From the NCBI RefSeq assembly GCF_900129795.1, contig NZ_FQWW01000009.1, positions 124,001-188,000 of the forward strand: a stretch of 64,000 bases of DNA, written 5' to 3'. Each line of letters opens with the position of its first letter. The stretch's first letter is position 1. This stretch comes from Flavobacterium sp. CF108. Lineage in GTDB: Bacteria > Bacteroidota > Bacteroidia > Flavobacteriales > Flavobacteriaceae. Below the pieces are notes generated by a model. It had not been told where the DNA came from and did no database searches. It was given only the letters and a program-made list of their open reading frames with translations. The position numbers and the translations under genes were made by a program. Shown here piece after piece: positions 43,383 through 53,153 of the stretch.

Positions 43383-44712
43383 ATAAATTGTGTACTGCTT
43401 GTTTGAATTGTTTTCCACGATCTTCATAGTTTTCGAATAAATCGAAACTTGCACAGGCTGGAGACAATAAAACGGCATCGCCTTTTTCAGTTAATTTTTG
43501 AGCTGTTTTTACAGCGTCGTTCATATTGTTCACTTCAACCATAATATCAACAACATCACCAAAAGCATTAATAATTTTATGGTTATCAACTCCAAGACAG
43601 ATAATGGCCTTTACTTTTTCACGAACCAATGGCATTAATTCGTTATAATCATTTCCTTTATCAACTCCTCCAACAATCCAAACAGTTGGAACATTCATGC
43701 TGTCTAAAGCAAAGAAAGTAGCGTTTACGTTTGTTGCTTTTGAATCGTTAATGTATTGTACATTCTGGATTTTTAACACTTTTTCTAAACGGTGTTCAAC
43801 ACCTTGAAAATTAGATAAACTTTCACGAATTGTTGCATTTCTAATTTGCATCAATTTTGCTACAGAGCTTGCTGCCATTGCGTTTTTCATATTATGTTTT
43901 CCTTCTAACGCAATGTATTCTGTTTCCATTGTAAACTCTTCTTGGTTGATCTTTATTTCCATTTTGTTGTTATTTATAGAAGCTCCTTCGTCAAAACTTT
44001 TAGTCAGAGAAAAAGGAATTAATTTTGCTTTTGTTTTGTTGTTTTTTAACCATTCTGCACTTGCCTCGTCGTCTGCATCATAAATGAGATAATCGTTTTC
44101 GGTTTGGTTCATCGTTATTCGGAACTTCGAATTGATATAATTTTGATATTTATATTCGTATCGGTCTAAATGATCCGGGCTAATATTTGTAACTATCGCT
44201 ATATCAGGCCTATATTCTATTATTCCGTCTAATTGAAAACTGCTTAATTCAAGAACGTATGCGTCAAATTTATTTTCGGCTACCTGCCAGGCAAAACTCT
44301 TTCCTATATTTCCTCCTAAACCTACATTGAGTCCGGCCGATTTAAGCAAATGATACGTGAGCATTGTAGTGGTTGTTTTACCATTACTTCCGGTAATTCC
44401 AACTGTCATTGCTTCTGTGTAAGGAGCGGCAAATTCGATTTCTGAAATCACTTTAACCCCTTTTTCAATCAACTTTTTAACTATTGGAGATTTCTCTGGA
44501 ATTCCCGGACTTTTCATCACTACATCAGCATTTAGAATCAAATCTTCGGTATGCTTCTCTTCTTCCCAGGCAATTTTATTAATGACAAGAACTTCTTTAT
44601 AGCTTTCTTTTATCTTTCCAAAATCCGACACAAAAACATCGTATCCCTTCTTTTTACCTAGGATCGCGGTTCCAACACCGCTTTCTCCTCCGCCCAATAC
44701 CACTAATCTCAT
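43381..44712 (-). CDS. murD: UDP-N-acetylmuramoyl-L-alanine-D-glutamate ligase
   Basis: The 443-residue Mur ligase has LVVLGGGESGVGTAILGK at the N-terminus, ATP loop GITGSNGKTTTTMLTYHL, TNISPDHLDRYEYKYQNY and C-terminal YINDSKATNVNATFFALDS. It adds D-glutamate to UDP-MurNAc-L-Ala. It abuts mraY with no spacer. Confidence 0.97.
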   Translation of the reverse strand: MRLVVLGGGESGVGTAILGKKKGYDVFVSDFGKIKESYKEVLVINKIAWEEEKHTEDLILNADVVMKSPGIPEKSPIVKKLIEKGVKVISEIEFAAPYTEAMTVGITGSNGKTTTTMLTYHLLKSAGLNVGLGGNIGKSFAWQVAENKFDAYVLELSSFQLDGIIEYRPDIAIVTNISPDHLDRYEYKYQNYINSKFRITMNQTENDYLIYDADDEASAEWLKNNKTKAKLIPFSLTKSFDEGASINNNKMEIKINQEEFTMETEYIALEGKHNMKNAMAASSVAKLMQIRNATIRESLSNFQGVEHRLEKVLKIQNVQYINDSKATNVNATFFALDSMNVPTVWIVGGVDKGNDYNELMPLVREKVKAIICLGVDNHKIINAFGDVVDIMVEVNNMNDAVKTAQKLTEKGDAVLLSPACASFDLFENYEDRGKQFKQAVHNL

Positions 44713-45945
44713 CTATCTTAATTTTAATGTAACGATTGATAATATGGCTAACATTACGGCAACAATCCAGAAACGGGTCACAATTTTACTTTCGTGATAT
44801 CCTTTTTTCTGATAATGATGATGTAACGGCGACATCAGGAAAATTCTTCGGCCTTCGCCAAAACGTTTTTTAGTATATTTAAAATAAGTCACCTGAATAA
44901 TTACTGAAGCACTTTCGGCAAGGAAAATTCCACAGAATAAAACAATCAATATTTCTTTACGAACGGCAATGGCTAAAACCGCAATGATTCCTCCAATAGT
45001 CAAACTTCCTGTATCTCCCATAAATACGGACGCCGGAAATGAATTGTACCAAAGAAATCCAATTAAAGCTCCTACAAAGGCCGATATAAAGACGGTCATT
45101 TCCCCCGAATTGGGTATGTACATTATATTTAGATAGTTTGAGAAAATGATATTTCCTGAAACGAATGTAAATATTCCGAGTGCGAGTACCGAGACTGCGG
45201 AGGTTCCGGCCGCGAGACCATCGATTCCATCTGTTAAATTGGCTCCGTTTGAAACTGCTGTGATGATAAAAATTACAACTGGAATAAATACCAACCAAGC
45301 CCATTTTTCATATCCGTCTCCCATAAATGACAGCACTTCGGCATAATCAAATTCATTATTTTTCACGAAAGGAATTGTGGTTGCTGTCGATTTTTCTTCA
45401 ACTGGCGCTGGTAAAACTACCGTTGTGCTTAAATTTGCTTTAAAAGCATCTGTACGACCTGTATCTGTTCTTACTGTCACGGCTGGATTAAAATATAAAA
45501 CTGCTCCAACAATTATCCCAAGACCAACCTGACCAATTACTTTAAAAATTCCTTTTAATCCTTGTTTGTCTTTTTTGAATATTTTAATATAATCGTCAAC
45601 AAAACCAATAGTTCCCATCCATAACGTAGTTACAATAAGCAATACGATATAAATGTTGTGCAGTCTTGCAAATAGAAAAACCGGAATTAATGTGGCAAAA
45701 ATGATGATCAATCCCCCCATTGTTGGCGTACCAGCTTTCTCGTTTTGACCTGCTAAACCAAGTTCGCGAACTGTTTCTCCAACCTGTTGGCGACGCAAAA
45801 AGTTAATCACCCTTTTACCATAAATAGTTGACAAAAGCAATGAAAGCAAAAATGCTAAAGCCGATCTAAATGTGATATACTGGAATACTCCTGTTCCTGG
45901 TAAATCAAGTGTTTTGTCAAAATATTCAAATAAATAGTATAACAT
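44713..45945 (-). CDS. mraY: phospho-MurNAc-pentapeptide transferase MraY, with periplasmic insertion
   Basis: The 410-residue membrane enzyme has GTPTMGGLIIIF, the metal-binding GFVDDYIKIFKKD, NLTDGIDGLAAG and the C-terminal HHHYQKKGYHESKI. It makes lipid I from UDP-MurNAc-pentapeptide and undecaprenyl phosphate. It is about 50 residues longer than the E. coli enzyme because of an insert (around residues 155-215, PAVTVRTDTGRTD to FVKNNEFDYAEVLSF) between transmembrane segments, a feature I associate with Bacteroidota MraY. Confidence 0.97.
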   Translation of the reverse strand: MLYYLFEYFDKTLDLPGTGVFQYITFRSALAFLLSLLLSTIYGKRVINFLRRQQVGETVRELGLAGQNEKAGTPTMGGLIIIFATLIPVFLFARLHNIYIVLLIVTTLWMGTIGFVDDYIKIFKKDKQGLKGIFKVIGQVGLGIIVGAVLYFNPAVTVRTDTGRTDAFKANLSTTVVLPAPVEEKSTATTIPFVKNNEFDYAEVLSFMGDGYEKWAWLVFIPVVIFIITAVSNGANLTDGIDGLAAGTSAVSVLALGIFTFVSGNIIFSNYLNIMYIPNSGEMTVFISAFVGALIGFLWYNSFPASVFMGDTGSLTIGGIIAVLAIAVRKEILIVLFCGIFLAESASVIIQVTYFKYTKKRFGEGRRIFLMSPLHHHYQKKGYHESKIVTRFWIVAVMLAILSIVTLKLR

Positions 45946-46020
45946 ATTTTTCTATTTTTTAAATTCCAATTTTGAAACTCCAAATTCCAATTCTAGTGGT
46001 ATTTGAACTTAAAAATTTTA

Positions 46021-47484
46021 TTATTTATTTAGTTGGTCTAAAATTTCTTTTACAGTCTCCATATCGTCAAAATGGTGGCGAACACCATTTATTTCCTGAT
46101 AGGTTTCATGCCCTTTTCCGGCAATCAGAATAATATCATTTGGCTGTGCCAATTGACAAGCGGTTTTAATGGCTTGTTTTCTATCTGTAATTCTCAATAT
46201 CTTTTTATAATTATGAGCTTCTACACCTTGTTCCATTTCGTCTAAAATCACTTCCGGATCTTCGTTTCTTGGATTGTCTGATGTTAAAATTGCTTTATCA
46301 CTAAGATCTGTAGCAATTTTTGCCATAATTGGTCTTTTTGTTTTATCTCTGTTTCCGCCGCAGCCTACAACTGTAATTAGTTGTTCGTTTTTGGTTCTTA
46401 TATCATCAACCGTTTTTAGAACATTTTCTAAAGCATCTGGCGTATGTGCGTAATCTACAATTGCTGTTATTTTTGAATCGGTAACAATGTATTGAAAACG
46501 TCCTGAAACACTTTCTAGATCAGATAGTAAACGCAATGCTTCCAAGCTATCTATTCCTAACTCAACTGCAGTTCCGTAAATAGCCAGAACATTGTAAGCA
46601 TTAAAAGTTCCAATTAGTTTTACCCAAACTTCATTGTCGTTTACTTTTAATAACAAACCAGACAATTGGCTTTCTAAAATTGTTGCTTTAAAATCAGCAT
46701 ACGATTTCAGGGCATATGTAAACTTTCTTGCAGTCGTATTTTGCAGCATTACAGTTCCGTTTTTATCATCGATGTTTGATAATGCGAAAGCTGTTTTTGG
46801 CAGAGAATCAAAAAATGATTTTTTTACATCTCTATATTCAGCAAAAGTGGCGTGATAATCTAAATGATCGTGCGAAAGGTTCGTGAAAATCCCGCCTACA
46901 AAATGCAAAGCTTCTGTACGTTTTTGATGGATTCCGTGTGAACTTACTTCCATAAAACAATGCGTTACCCCAGCTTCGATCATTTCATTTAAATAATGAT
47001 TGATTGTAATTGAATCTGGTGTTGTATGCGTTGCAGGATATTCTGTATCATCAACCATGATTTTTACGGTTGATAATAAACCAACTTTAAATCCTGCTTT
47101 TTGAAACAATTGAAATAATAACGATGCAATTGTTGTTTTTCCGTTTGTTCCTGTTACACCTACTAATTTTAGTTTTGAAGATGGATCTCCAAAATAATTT
47201 GCCGCAATAAAAGCCAATGCTGTATTGGTATCTTTTACCTGAACATAGGTTACTTCTTTCTCAATATTTTGAGGAAGTGTGTCACAAATAATAGCTTTTG
47301 CACCTAACTGAACCGCTTTTTCGATATAGTCGTGCCCGTCAGATAATGAACCGCGAATGGCCACAAAAATATCATTTGACTCTACTTTACGTGAATCAAA
47401 TTCAATTTTCTGGATACCAATTTCTGTTGAACCTGCTACAGATTCGATAGCCACTTTGTATAATATGTCTTTTAGTATTTTCAC
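46021..47484 (-). CDS. murE: UDP-MurNAc-tripeptide synthetase MurE (meso-DAP type)
   Basis: The 487-residue Mur ligase has IKIEFDSRKV-like UDP-binding residues, the ATP loop GVTGTNGKTTIASLLFQL and DHLDYHATFAEY. The third-residue selectivity motif reads SDNPRNEDP, and DNPR is the mark of enzymes that add meso-diaminopimelate, matching Gram-negative peptidoglycan. The start overlaps ftsI by 4 bp. murF is not found in this cluster and must lie elsewhere. Confidence 0.96.
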   Translation of the reverse strand: MKILKDILYKVAIESVAGSTEIGIQKIEFDSRKVESNDIFVAIRGSLSDGHDYIEKAVQLGAKAIICDTLPQNIEKEVTYVQVKDTNTALAFIAANYFGDPSSKLKLVGVTGTNGKTTIASLLFQLFQKAGFKVGLLSTVKIMVDDTEYPATHTTPDSITINHYLNEMIEAGVTHCFMEVSSHGIHQKRTEALHFVGGIFTNLSHDHLDYHATFAEYRDVKKSFFDSLPKTAFALSNIDDKNGTVMLQNTTARKFTYALKSYADFKATILESQLSGLLLKVNDNEVWVKLIGTFNAYNVLAIYGTAVELGIDSLEALRLLSDLESVSGRFQYIVTDSKITAIVDYAHTPDALENVLKTVDDIRTKNEQLITVVGCGGNRDKTKRPIMAKIATDLSDKAILTSDNPRNEDPEVILDEMEQGVEAHNYKKILRITDRKQAIKTACQLAQPNDIILIAGKGHETYQEINGVRHHFDDMETVKEILDQLNK

Positions 47485-49496
47485 GATAATTCTAATACTA
47501 TTGTTGTGTTTTTATTTATTGCTTGTCCCGCCTGAATAGATTGTTTTTTCACTTTTCCTACTCCTATTACTTTTACCTTAATTTTTACGTTAAGATTTTC
47601 AAGTAAAGCAACGGCATCCATTCCGGGCATTCCTTTTAAATTAGGAATTGCATTTGATTTTTTTCTTGATTCTACATCAAACTTATCATAGCTGCTTTCT
47701 TGTTTTGCAATTTTAGAATCCAGCTGTTTTATTTGATTTGTTGAAGGTGCATCTGTAAATATTTTTTGGGCAATTCTTTTAAAAACCGGCCCTGCAACAT
47801 CTGCTCCGTAATAATTATTTTTTGATGTATTTGGTTTGTGAACTACCACAATACAAGAATATTTTGGATGATCTGCCGGAAAATATCCTACGAAAGATGA
47901 TGCATAATACAATGCTGATTTTCCTTCTTTTCCTCCATAATTCATCTGAGCCGTTCCTGTTTTTCCTGCCATCGAAAAATCTTTTGAATACAACTTAGAA
48001 GCTGTTCCTTTTTTCACCACATTTAGTAATACGGCTTTTAATTTTTTTATTGTTTCAGGCGAACAAACTCTTGGGTTTATTACTTCAACATCAAACTTTT
48101 TAATCGTTTTGTTCCATTCTTTAATTTCAGATACAAATTGTGGTTTTACCATAACCCCATTATTGGCAACTGAATTGTAAAAAGCCAAAGTCTGCATTGG
48201 TGTTACCGAAACATTATATCCAAAAGCCATCCACGGAAGTGAAACTCCTGACCAATGTTTATCTCCAGGCTGCGGAATATAGGGTCTTCCTTCTCCTTTA
48301 AAATGCAATCCTAATGTCTTATTTAATCCGTATCCGTTAATATGATTCACAAACTTAGACGGATTACTTTTGTAATTTTCATAAACCGCCTGAACCATTA
48401 CAGTATTTGACGAAAGTTCAAATCCGCGTGCTAAAGAAACTTTTCCGTAACCACCCGTGTGTGAATCACGTACAGATCTTCCGTAATATTTAACTACACC
48501 GCCATGACTATCATACACCGTACTTGTATCAGCAACTTTATCTTCTAAAATTGCCATTAAATCAACTAGTTTAAAAGTCGATCCCGGCTCCTGAGATTCT
48601 GCAATAGCATAATTTGTTGTTTCGTAATAAGATCCATCTTCTGCTCTTCCTAAATTCGAAATCGCCTTTACATGGCCTGTTTCTGTTTCCATAACTACCA
48701 CGCAACCGTGATCTGCTTCGTAATCTTCTAGTTGTTTTAACAAAGCGTGATGTGCAATATCCTGAATGAAAACATCTATTGTCGAAATAACATCATAACC
48801 GTCAATTGGGTCTACTTCATTTAAATCACGAATGGGTTTCCACTGCCCTTTTGCGATTTTTTGTTTTAGGATTTTCCCGTCTTTTCCGTTCAAATAACTT
48901 TTAAATGCCCATTCAATTCCTTTTCCAACTTCAACTCCAGTTGCCGGATCAATACGGTCGTAACCAATTGTTCTTTCGGCAATTTTTCCTATCGGATGTT
49001 TTCTAACGGTTTCTTGTTCTACAATAATTCCGCCTTTAAAAGCCCCTAAATTGAATAATGGAAAACCTTTAATTTTTACATATTCGGTATAACTTAAATT
49101 GCGGGCAATTAAATAATATCGGTTTTTGTTTGCTCTCGCTTTTCTTAATTCTTTTTCATAATAACCTGATGGCCTATCTAGGATCGTTTCTAAAGAATCT
49201 GATAATGCTTTTACATGTTTTTCAAAAGTTTCAGTTTTTGGCGCTTTGGCATCAAAACGAATTTCATAATTCGGGATTGATGTTGCCAATAAACTTCCGT
49301 CAGCAGAATAAATATTTCCTTTGTTTGCCGGAATTACAAAATTTCTAACCGTACGCTGTTTTGCCAGTTTTCTATAATAATCTCCTTCAACCCATTGAAT
49401 ATTGGTTAATTTAACAACAATAGCAATTGCCATCAAAAAGATGAAAACTGCTACGAGGTAAATTCTGTAGGATATATGTTTATCGTCTACTGCCAT
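47481..49496 (-). CDS. ftsI: septal penicillin-binding protein FtsI/PBP3 with PASTA domain
   Basis: The 671-residue class B PBP has one N-terminal helix (IYLVAVFIFLMAIAIVVKL), a dimerisation region, and a transpeptidase domain with the active-site SxxK in EPGSTFKLVD, an SxN motif in ELSSNTVM and KTG in AGKTGTAQMNY. A single PASTA domain ends the protein (IPNLKGMPGMDAVALLENLN to NTTIVLEL); it is typical of Bacteroidota FtsI. It cross-links septal peptidoglycan with FtsW. It overlaps ftsL by 10 bp and murE by 4 bp. Confidence 0.95.
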   Translation of the reverse strand: MAVDDKHISYRIYLVAVFIFLMAIAIVVKLTNIQWVEGDYYRKLAKQRTVRNFVIPANKGNIYSADGSLLATSIPNYEIRFDAKAPKTETFEKHVKALSDSLETILDRPSGYYEKELRKARANKNRYYLIARNLSYTEYVKIKGFPLFNLGAFKGGIIVEQETVRKHPIGKIAERTIGYDRIDPATGVEVGKGIEWAFKSYLNGKDGKILKQKIAKGQWKPIRDLNEVDPIDGYDVISTIDVFIQDIAHHALLKQLEDYEADHGCVVVMETETGHVKAISNLGRAEDGSYYETTNYAIAESQEPGSTFKLVDLMAILEDKVADTSTVYDSHGGVVKYYGRSVRDSHTGGYGKVSLARGFELSSNTVMVQAVYENYKSNPSKFVNHINGYGLNKTLGLHFKGEGRPYIPQPGDKHWSGVSLPWMAFGYNVSVTPMQTLAFYNSVANNGVMVKPQFVSEIKEWNKTIKKFDVEVINPRVCSPETIKKLKAVLLNVVKKGTASKLYSKDFSMAGKTGTAQMNYGGKEGKSALYYASSFVGYFPADHPKYSCIVVVHKPNTSKNNYYGADVAGPVFKRIAQKIFTDAPSTNQIKQLDSKIAKQESSYDKFDVESRKKSNAIPNLKGMPGMDAVALLENLNVKIKVKVIGVGKVKKQSIQAGQAINKNTTIVLELS

Positions 49497-49834
49497 ATTC
49501 TTTTAAAGAAACTTTTTTCTTCTTCTTTTTTAACTTCTATTTTTGTTGGAGGAACTGTTGATGGATAAATTTGCTTTTCGAGCATTTTATCTGATATCGT
49601 CGATTCCATTTTTAACTTCATCAGTTCAGAGCGTCGATCTACAAATTCAGATCGCAATTCTTTTACTTCATTATTTAGTTTTGCGATTTCAAAAACCTTT
49701 TGTTCGTATCGCTGTGTATTTGCAATCATCAAAATAGCCAGCAGAATTATAAAAACTATGAACCGCCAGTTTTTTACTGCGTCATCGTTTATTAGAAACC
49801 TTGCTTTTAATATGCTGAATACTCCACCTTTCAT
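49487..49834 (-). CDS. ftsL: FtsL-like cell division protein
   Basis: The 115-residue protein is a small bitopic membrane protein: a cytoplasmic start, one helix (WRFIVFIILLAILMIANTQ) and a periplasmic coiled coil (VFEIAKLNNEVKELRSEFVD). Sequence is weakly conserved, but size, topology and place between rsmH and ftsI fit FtsL of the FtsQLB complex. Confidence 0.85.
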   Translation of the reverse strand: MKGGVFSILKARFLINDDAVKNWRFIVFIILLAILMIANTQRYEQKVFEIAKLNNEVKELRSEFVDRRSELMKLKMESTISDKMLEKQIYPSTVPPTKIEVKKEEEKSFFKRIWQ

Positions 49835-49854
49835 TTTTTCTACCTATATATATA

Positions 49855-50763
49855 TTATATCTTTTCGGCAATTCTCAATTTTGCACTTCTTGCTCTGTTG
49901 TTGATTTTGATTTCTTCATCATCCGGAACAATCAGTTTTCCTATTGTTTTAAACGGTACTGAAAAATTTCCGAAAAAATCTCTTTCCGGCTCTCCTTCAA
50001 ACATTCCGTTTTTAATAAATCTTTTTACCAGTCTGTCTTCTAAAGAATGGTATGAGATTACTGAAAGTCTTCCGCCCGGATTCAAAATCTCTAACGACTG
50101 TTCAATAAATTCTTTTAGAACGTCCATTTCCTGATTCACTTCAATTCGAATGGCCTGATAAATTTGGGCCAATATTTTGTTTCGAACTTTCTCAGGTAAA
50201 AATTTCTTCAAAACGTCTTTCAGTTCATCTGTCGTTTTGATTGGATAATCTCTTCTCGCTTCTACAATTGTTCTTGCTAAAACCGGCGCGTTTTTCAACT
50301 CCCCATAATCAAAAAAAACACGACGTAAATCCTGTTCTTCATATTCGTTAACCACACGATAAGCATTTAAATCATTTTTCTGACTCATCCGCATATCCAG
50401 CTCGGCATCAAATCGGGTTGAAAAACCTCTTTCCGGAACATCAAACTGATGTGATGAAACTCCTAAATCTGCCAAGATTCCATCTACACCTTTAACACCA
50501 TGAAAACGAAGAAACCTTTTTATAAATCTGAAATTCTCATTAATTAAAGTAAACCTTTCGTCTGGCAGGGCATTTGCTAAAGCATCTTCATCCTGATCAA
50601 AGGCGAATAACTTTCCGTTTGGCCCTAAACGTCTCAAAATTTCTTTTGAGTGACCGCCGCCGCCAAACGTTACATCTACGTAAATGCCGTCTGGCTTAAT
50701 ATTTAAACCATCAACTGTTGGATGAAGTAAAACCGGATTATGATATTCCATTGTCGTCGTCAT
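49855..50763 (-). CDS. rsmH: 16S rRNA (cytosine1402-N4)-methyltransferase
   Basis: The 302-residue enzyme (MraW) has MEYHNPVLLHPTVDGLN, the SAM site VDVTFGGGGHSKEILRRL, LFAFDQDEDALANA, GILADLGVSSHQFDVPERGF and the C-terminal VISYHSLEDRLVKRFIK. It methylates N4 of C1402 in the ribosomal P site. It overlaps mraZ by 26 bp and is the second dcw gene. Confidence 0.97.
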   Translation of the reverse strand: MTTTMEYHNPVLLHPTVDGLNIKPDGIYVDVTFGGGGHSKEILRRLGPNGKLFAFDQDEDALANALPDERFTLINENFRFIKRFLRFHGVKGVDGILADLGVSSHQFDVPERGFSTRFDAELDMRMSQKNDLNAYRVVNEYEEQDLRRVFFDYGELKNAPVLARTIVEARRDYPIKTTDELKDVLKKFLPEKVRNKILAQIYQAIRIEVNQEMDVLKEFIEQSLEILNPGGRLSVISYHSLEDRLVKRFIKNGMFEGEPERDFFGNFSVPFKTIGKLIVPDDEEIKINNRARSAKLRIAEKI

Positions 50764-51211
50764 TAATATTTCCCATTACTTCTTCGGCTAAATCTGCAAA
50801 ATCCATATCTTCGCCGCTTATTGATTTTTCGTATAAATCTTTATCCCAAATCTCTACAATATTAACCGCAGATGAAAAAACAACATCTTTAGCAATACCA
50901 GAAAAAGTTACCAAATCTTTTGGCACTAACAATCTTCCTAATGCATCAATCTCTACCACTTTTACGCCGGCAGTAAATCTGCGAATGAAATCATTGTTCT
51001 TTTTTACAAAACGATTCAACTTGTTAATTTTCGCCATCATCAAATTCCACTCATCCATTGGGTACAACTCCAAACATTGCTGAAAAACAGAGCGCTTCAA
51101 GACAAAACCGTCCTGAAGGGAAGAAGCCAATTGCTTTTTCAAAGGCGCAGGTATCATTAACCTCCCTTTAGCATCGACTTTACACTCATATGTTCCTACA
51201 ATTGTGTTCAA
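50738..51211 (-). CDS. mraZ: dcw transcriptional regulator MraZ
   Basis: The 157-residue protein has two AbrB-like half-domains, each with the MraZ DxxGR signature: CKVDAKGRLMIPAPLKKQL and VVEIDALGRLLVPKDLVTF. MraZ forms ring oligomers and binds repeated GTGG boxes before its own gene to repress or tune the dcw cluster. Five such boxes are present at 51256-51313. It heads the cluster. Confidence 0.97.
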   Translation of the reverse strand: MNTIVGTYECKVDAKGRLMIPAPLKKQLASSLQDGFVLKRSVFQQCLELYPMDEWNLMMAKINKLNRFVKKNNDFIRRFTAGVKVVEIDALGRLLVPKDLVTFSGIAKDVVFSSAVNIVEIWDKDLYEKSISGEDMDFADLAEEVMGNINDDDNGIS

Positions 51212-51255
51212 GAAAATCCACTTAACATGTTATACAGCAAAAATATAAAAAAAAT

Positions 51256-51313
51256 TACCACATATTACCACTAAATACCACTTTGTTAATAAGTTTAACC
51301 ACATTTCTACCAC
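51256..51313 (-). promoter_or_regulatory. MraZ-box array upstream of mraZ
   Basis: On the minus strand GTGGTA boxes lie at plus positions 51256-51261, 51266-51271, 51276-51281 and 51308-51313, with GTGGTT at 51297-51302. Spacings of 10, 10, 21 and 11 bp keep the boxes on one DNA face. The array begins 45 bp from the mraZ start. The rest of the AT-rich 51314-51540 shows no other feature. Confidence 0.8.
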
Positions 51314-51554
51314 TTCACTTAATTATTATCAAATCAACACTTTAGATATTAATCAGTTTAAGAATCCAATCCTTTAACAATTAAAAAAAATAAATAGTCT
51401 TTCTCTTAAAAAAGTAATTATAATGCAATCATTTTAACAATTCGATAATATAACAAAACACACCCTAAAATCTGATTTTTAAACACTTATAAATTCTACT
51501 AAAATTATGTAGTTAAAAAATGGCAGCAAAAATTCATTTTTATTTATTAAACCC

Positions 51555-51562
51555 TATATTTG
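51555..51562 (+). promoter_or_regulatory. TATATTTG promoter box for the alpha/beta hydrolase
   Basis: Exact TAnnTTTG match, 27 bp upstream of the ATG at 51590; no clear TTG element at -33 is visible. Confidence 0.5.
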
Positions 51563-51589
51563 TCGAAATTGAAATTGGCATTAAACTAG

Positions 51590-52354
51590 ATGGACAAAAA
51601 CTACAAAAAAGAAGGCAAATACAGCTATTTTGAAGCTGGCGAAGGAACCCCTATTGTAATTTTACACGGGTTAATGGGAGGCCTTAGTAACTTTGATGGT
51701 GTAGCAGAATATTTCCCAACGAAAGGATATAAAGTTGTTATTCCGGATTTGCCAATATACACACAAAGCATTTTAAAAACGAATGTAAAAAGCTTTGCTA
51801 AATACGTTAAGGATTTCATCACTTTTAAAGGTTTTGACAAGGTTATTTTATTAGGAAATTCATTGGGAGGCCATATTGCATTGTACCACACAAAATTATA
51901 TCCTGAAAAAGTAGCCGGACTTGTAATCACCGGAAGCTCTGGACTTTACGAAAGCGCAATGGGAGACAGTTATCCAAGAAGAGGTGATTATGAGTACATC
52001 AAGAAGAAAGCTGAAGATGTATTTTATGACCCTAAAATTGCCACTCCTGACCTTATTGATGAAGTGTATGCAACGGCTAACGATCGTATCAAATTGATTA
52101 AAACTTTAACGATTGCAAAGAGCGCTATTCGTCATAATATGGCTAAAGATTTACCAAAAATGACAGTTGAAACCTGTATTATTTGGGGTAAAAACGACTC
52201 TGTAACGCCGCCTAATGTTGCCGAAGAATTTGATAAATTATTGCCAAATTCAACTTTGTATTGGATTGACAAATGTGGACACGCAGCTATGATGGAACAT
52301 CCTCAGGAATTTAATGAAATTCTTGAAAAATGGCTTACTGAGCAGAAATTATAG
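51590..52354 (+). CDS. alpha/beta hydrolase
   Basis: The 254-residue protein has the oxyanion HGLMGGL, nucleophile elbow GNSLGGH, the acid in WGKNDSVTPP and the His in CGHAAMMEHP, so the catalytic triad is intact. It resembles the MhpC-like hydrolases often found next to engB in flavobacteria. Substrate unknown. It precedes engB by 42 bp on the same strand and may be co-transcribed. Confidence 0.85.
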   Translation: MDKNYKKEGKYSYFEAGEGTPIVILHGLMGGLSNFDGVAEYFPTKGYKVVIPDLPIYTQSILKTNVKSFAKYVKDFITFKGFDKVILLGNSLGGHIALYHTKLYPEKVAGLVITGSSGLYESAMGDSYPRRGDYEYIKKKAEDVFYDPKIATPDLIDEVYATANDRIKLIKTLTIAKSAIRHNMAKDLPKMTVETCIIWGKNDSVTPPNVAEEFDKLLPNSTLYWIDKCGHAAMMEHPQEFNEILEKWLTEQKL

Positions 52355-52396
52355 CCTCTAACTTTCAATTTTAAGGAGGTTTTAAAAAACAAGAAT

Positions 52397-53029
52397 ATGA
52401 AAATTAATACCGCCGAATTTATCATCAGTAATTCTGATGCATCAAAATGCCCGAAAGATTTTCTGCCGGAATATGCATTTATAGGCAGATCAAACGTTGG
52501 TAAATCATCTTTGATTAACATGATTACCAATCATAAAAATTTAGCAAAAACATCTGGAAGACCAGGAAAAACACAGCTGATAAATCACTTTAAAATCAAT
52601 AACAATTGGTTTTTAGTCGATTTACCGGGTTATGGTTATGCTAAAGTTTCAAAAAAAACAAAATCAATTTTCCAGCAGTTTATTACCGATTATTTTGAAA
52701 ACAGAGAGCAGTTAGTCTGCGCTTTTGTTTTAATTGATATTCGCCACGAAGCTCAAAAAATTGACATTGAATTTATGTCTTATATGGGAGAAAGCGAAAT
52801 TCCGTTTTGTATTATTTTCACCAAAGCAGACAAAATCAGTAAAGTAAAAATCGATTCACACATTGCGGCTTACAAAAAACAAATGTTTGCCAACAATTGG
52901 GCCGAAATGCCACAATATTTCGTAACCTCATCTACAGAATCTATTGGAAAAGAAGAACTTTTGACTTATATCGATGAAGTGAATCAAGAGGTTTTTAAAA
53001 GCAACAGCGGGTTTTTAGATTCTATTTAA
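52397..53029 (+). CDS. engB: ribosome biogenesis GTPase YihA/EngB (YsxC)
   Basis: The 210-residue TRAFAC GTPase has the G1 loop GRSNVGKSSLINM, G2 in SGRPGKTQLINH, G3 DLPGYGYAK and G4 FTKADK. It acts in large ribosomal-subunit assembly and is essential in many bacteria. It is convergent with gldC across a bidirectional terminator. Confidence 0.96.
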   Translation: MKINTAEFIISNSDASKCPKDFLPEYAFIGRSNVGKSSLINMITNHKNLAKTSGRPGKTQLINHFKINNNWFLVDLPGYGYAKVSKKTKSIFQQFITDYFENREQLVCAFVLIDIRHEAQKIDIEFMSYMGESEIPFCIIFTKADKISKVKIDSHIAAYKKQMFANNWAEMPQYFVTSSTESIGKEELLTYIDEVNQEVFKSNSGFLDSI

Positions 53030-53090
53030 GAAGTTAAATTTCAATTTTTTAAAATCCAAATTCCAATACTAAGATTAAATTTTAAAATAT

Positions 53091-53135
53091 AAAAAATCCC
53101 AAACTCCAACCTTAAATTGGAATTTGGGATTTTTT
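53091..53135. terminator. bidirectional terminator between engB and gldC
   Basis: The 19-nt arms 53091-53109 and 53117-53135 (core ATCCCAAA/TTTGGGAT) pair with one mismatch and are flanked by A and T runs. AAATTCCAA-type words nearby (53046-53070) recur at 45961-46000 and 61035-61055. Confidence 0.8.
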
Positions 53136-53153
53136 TATTGGAATTTAAAACTA

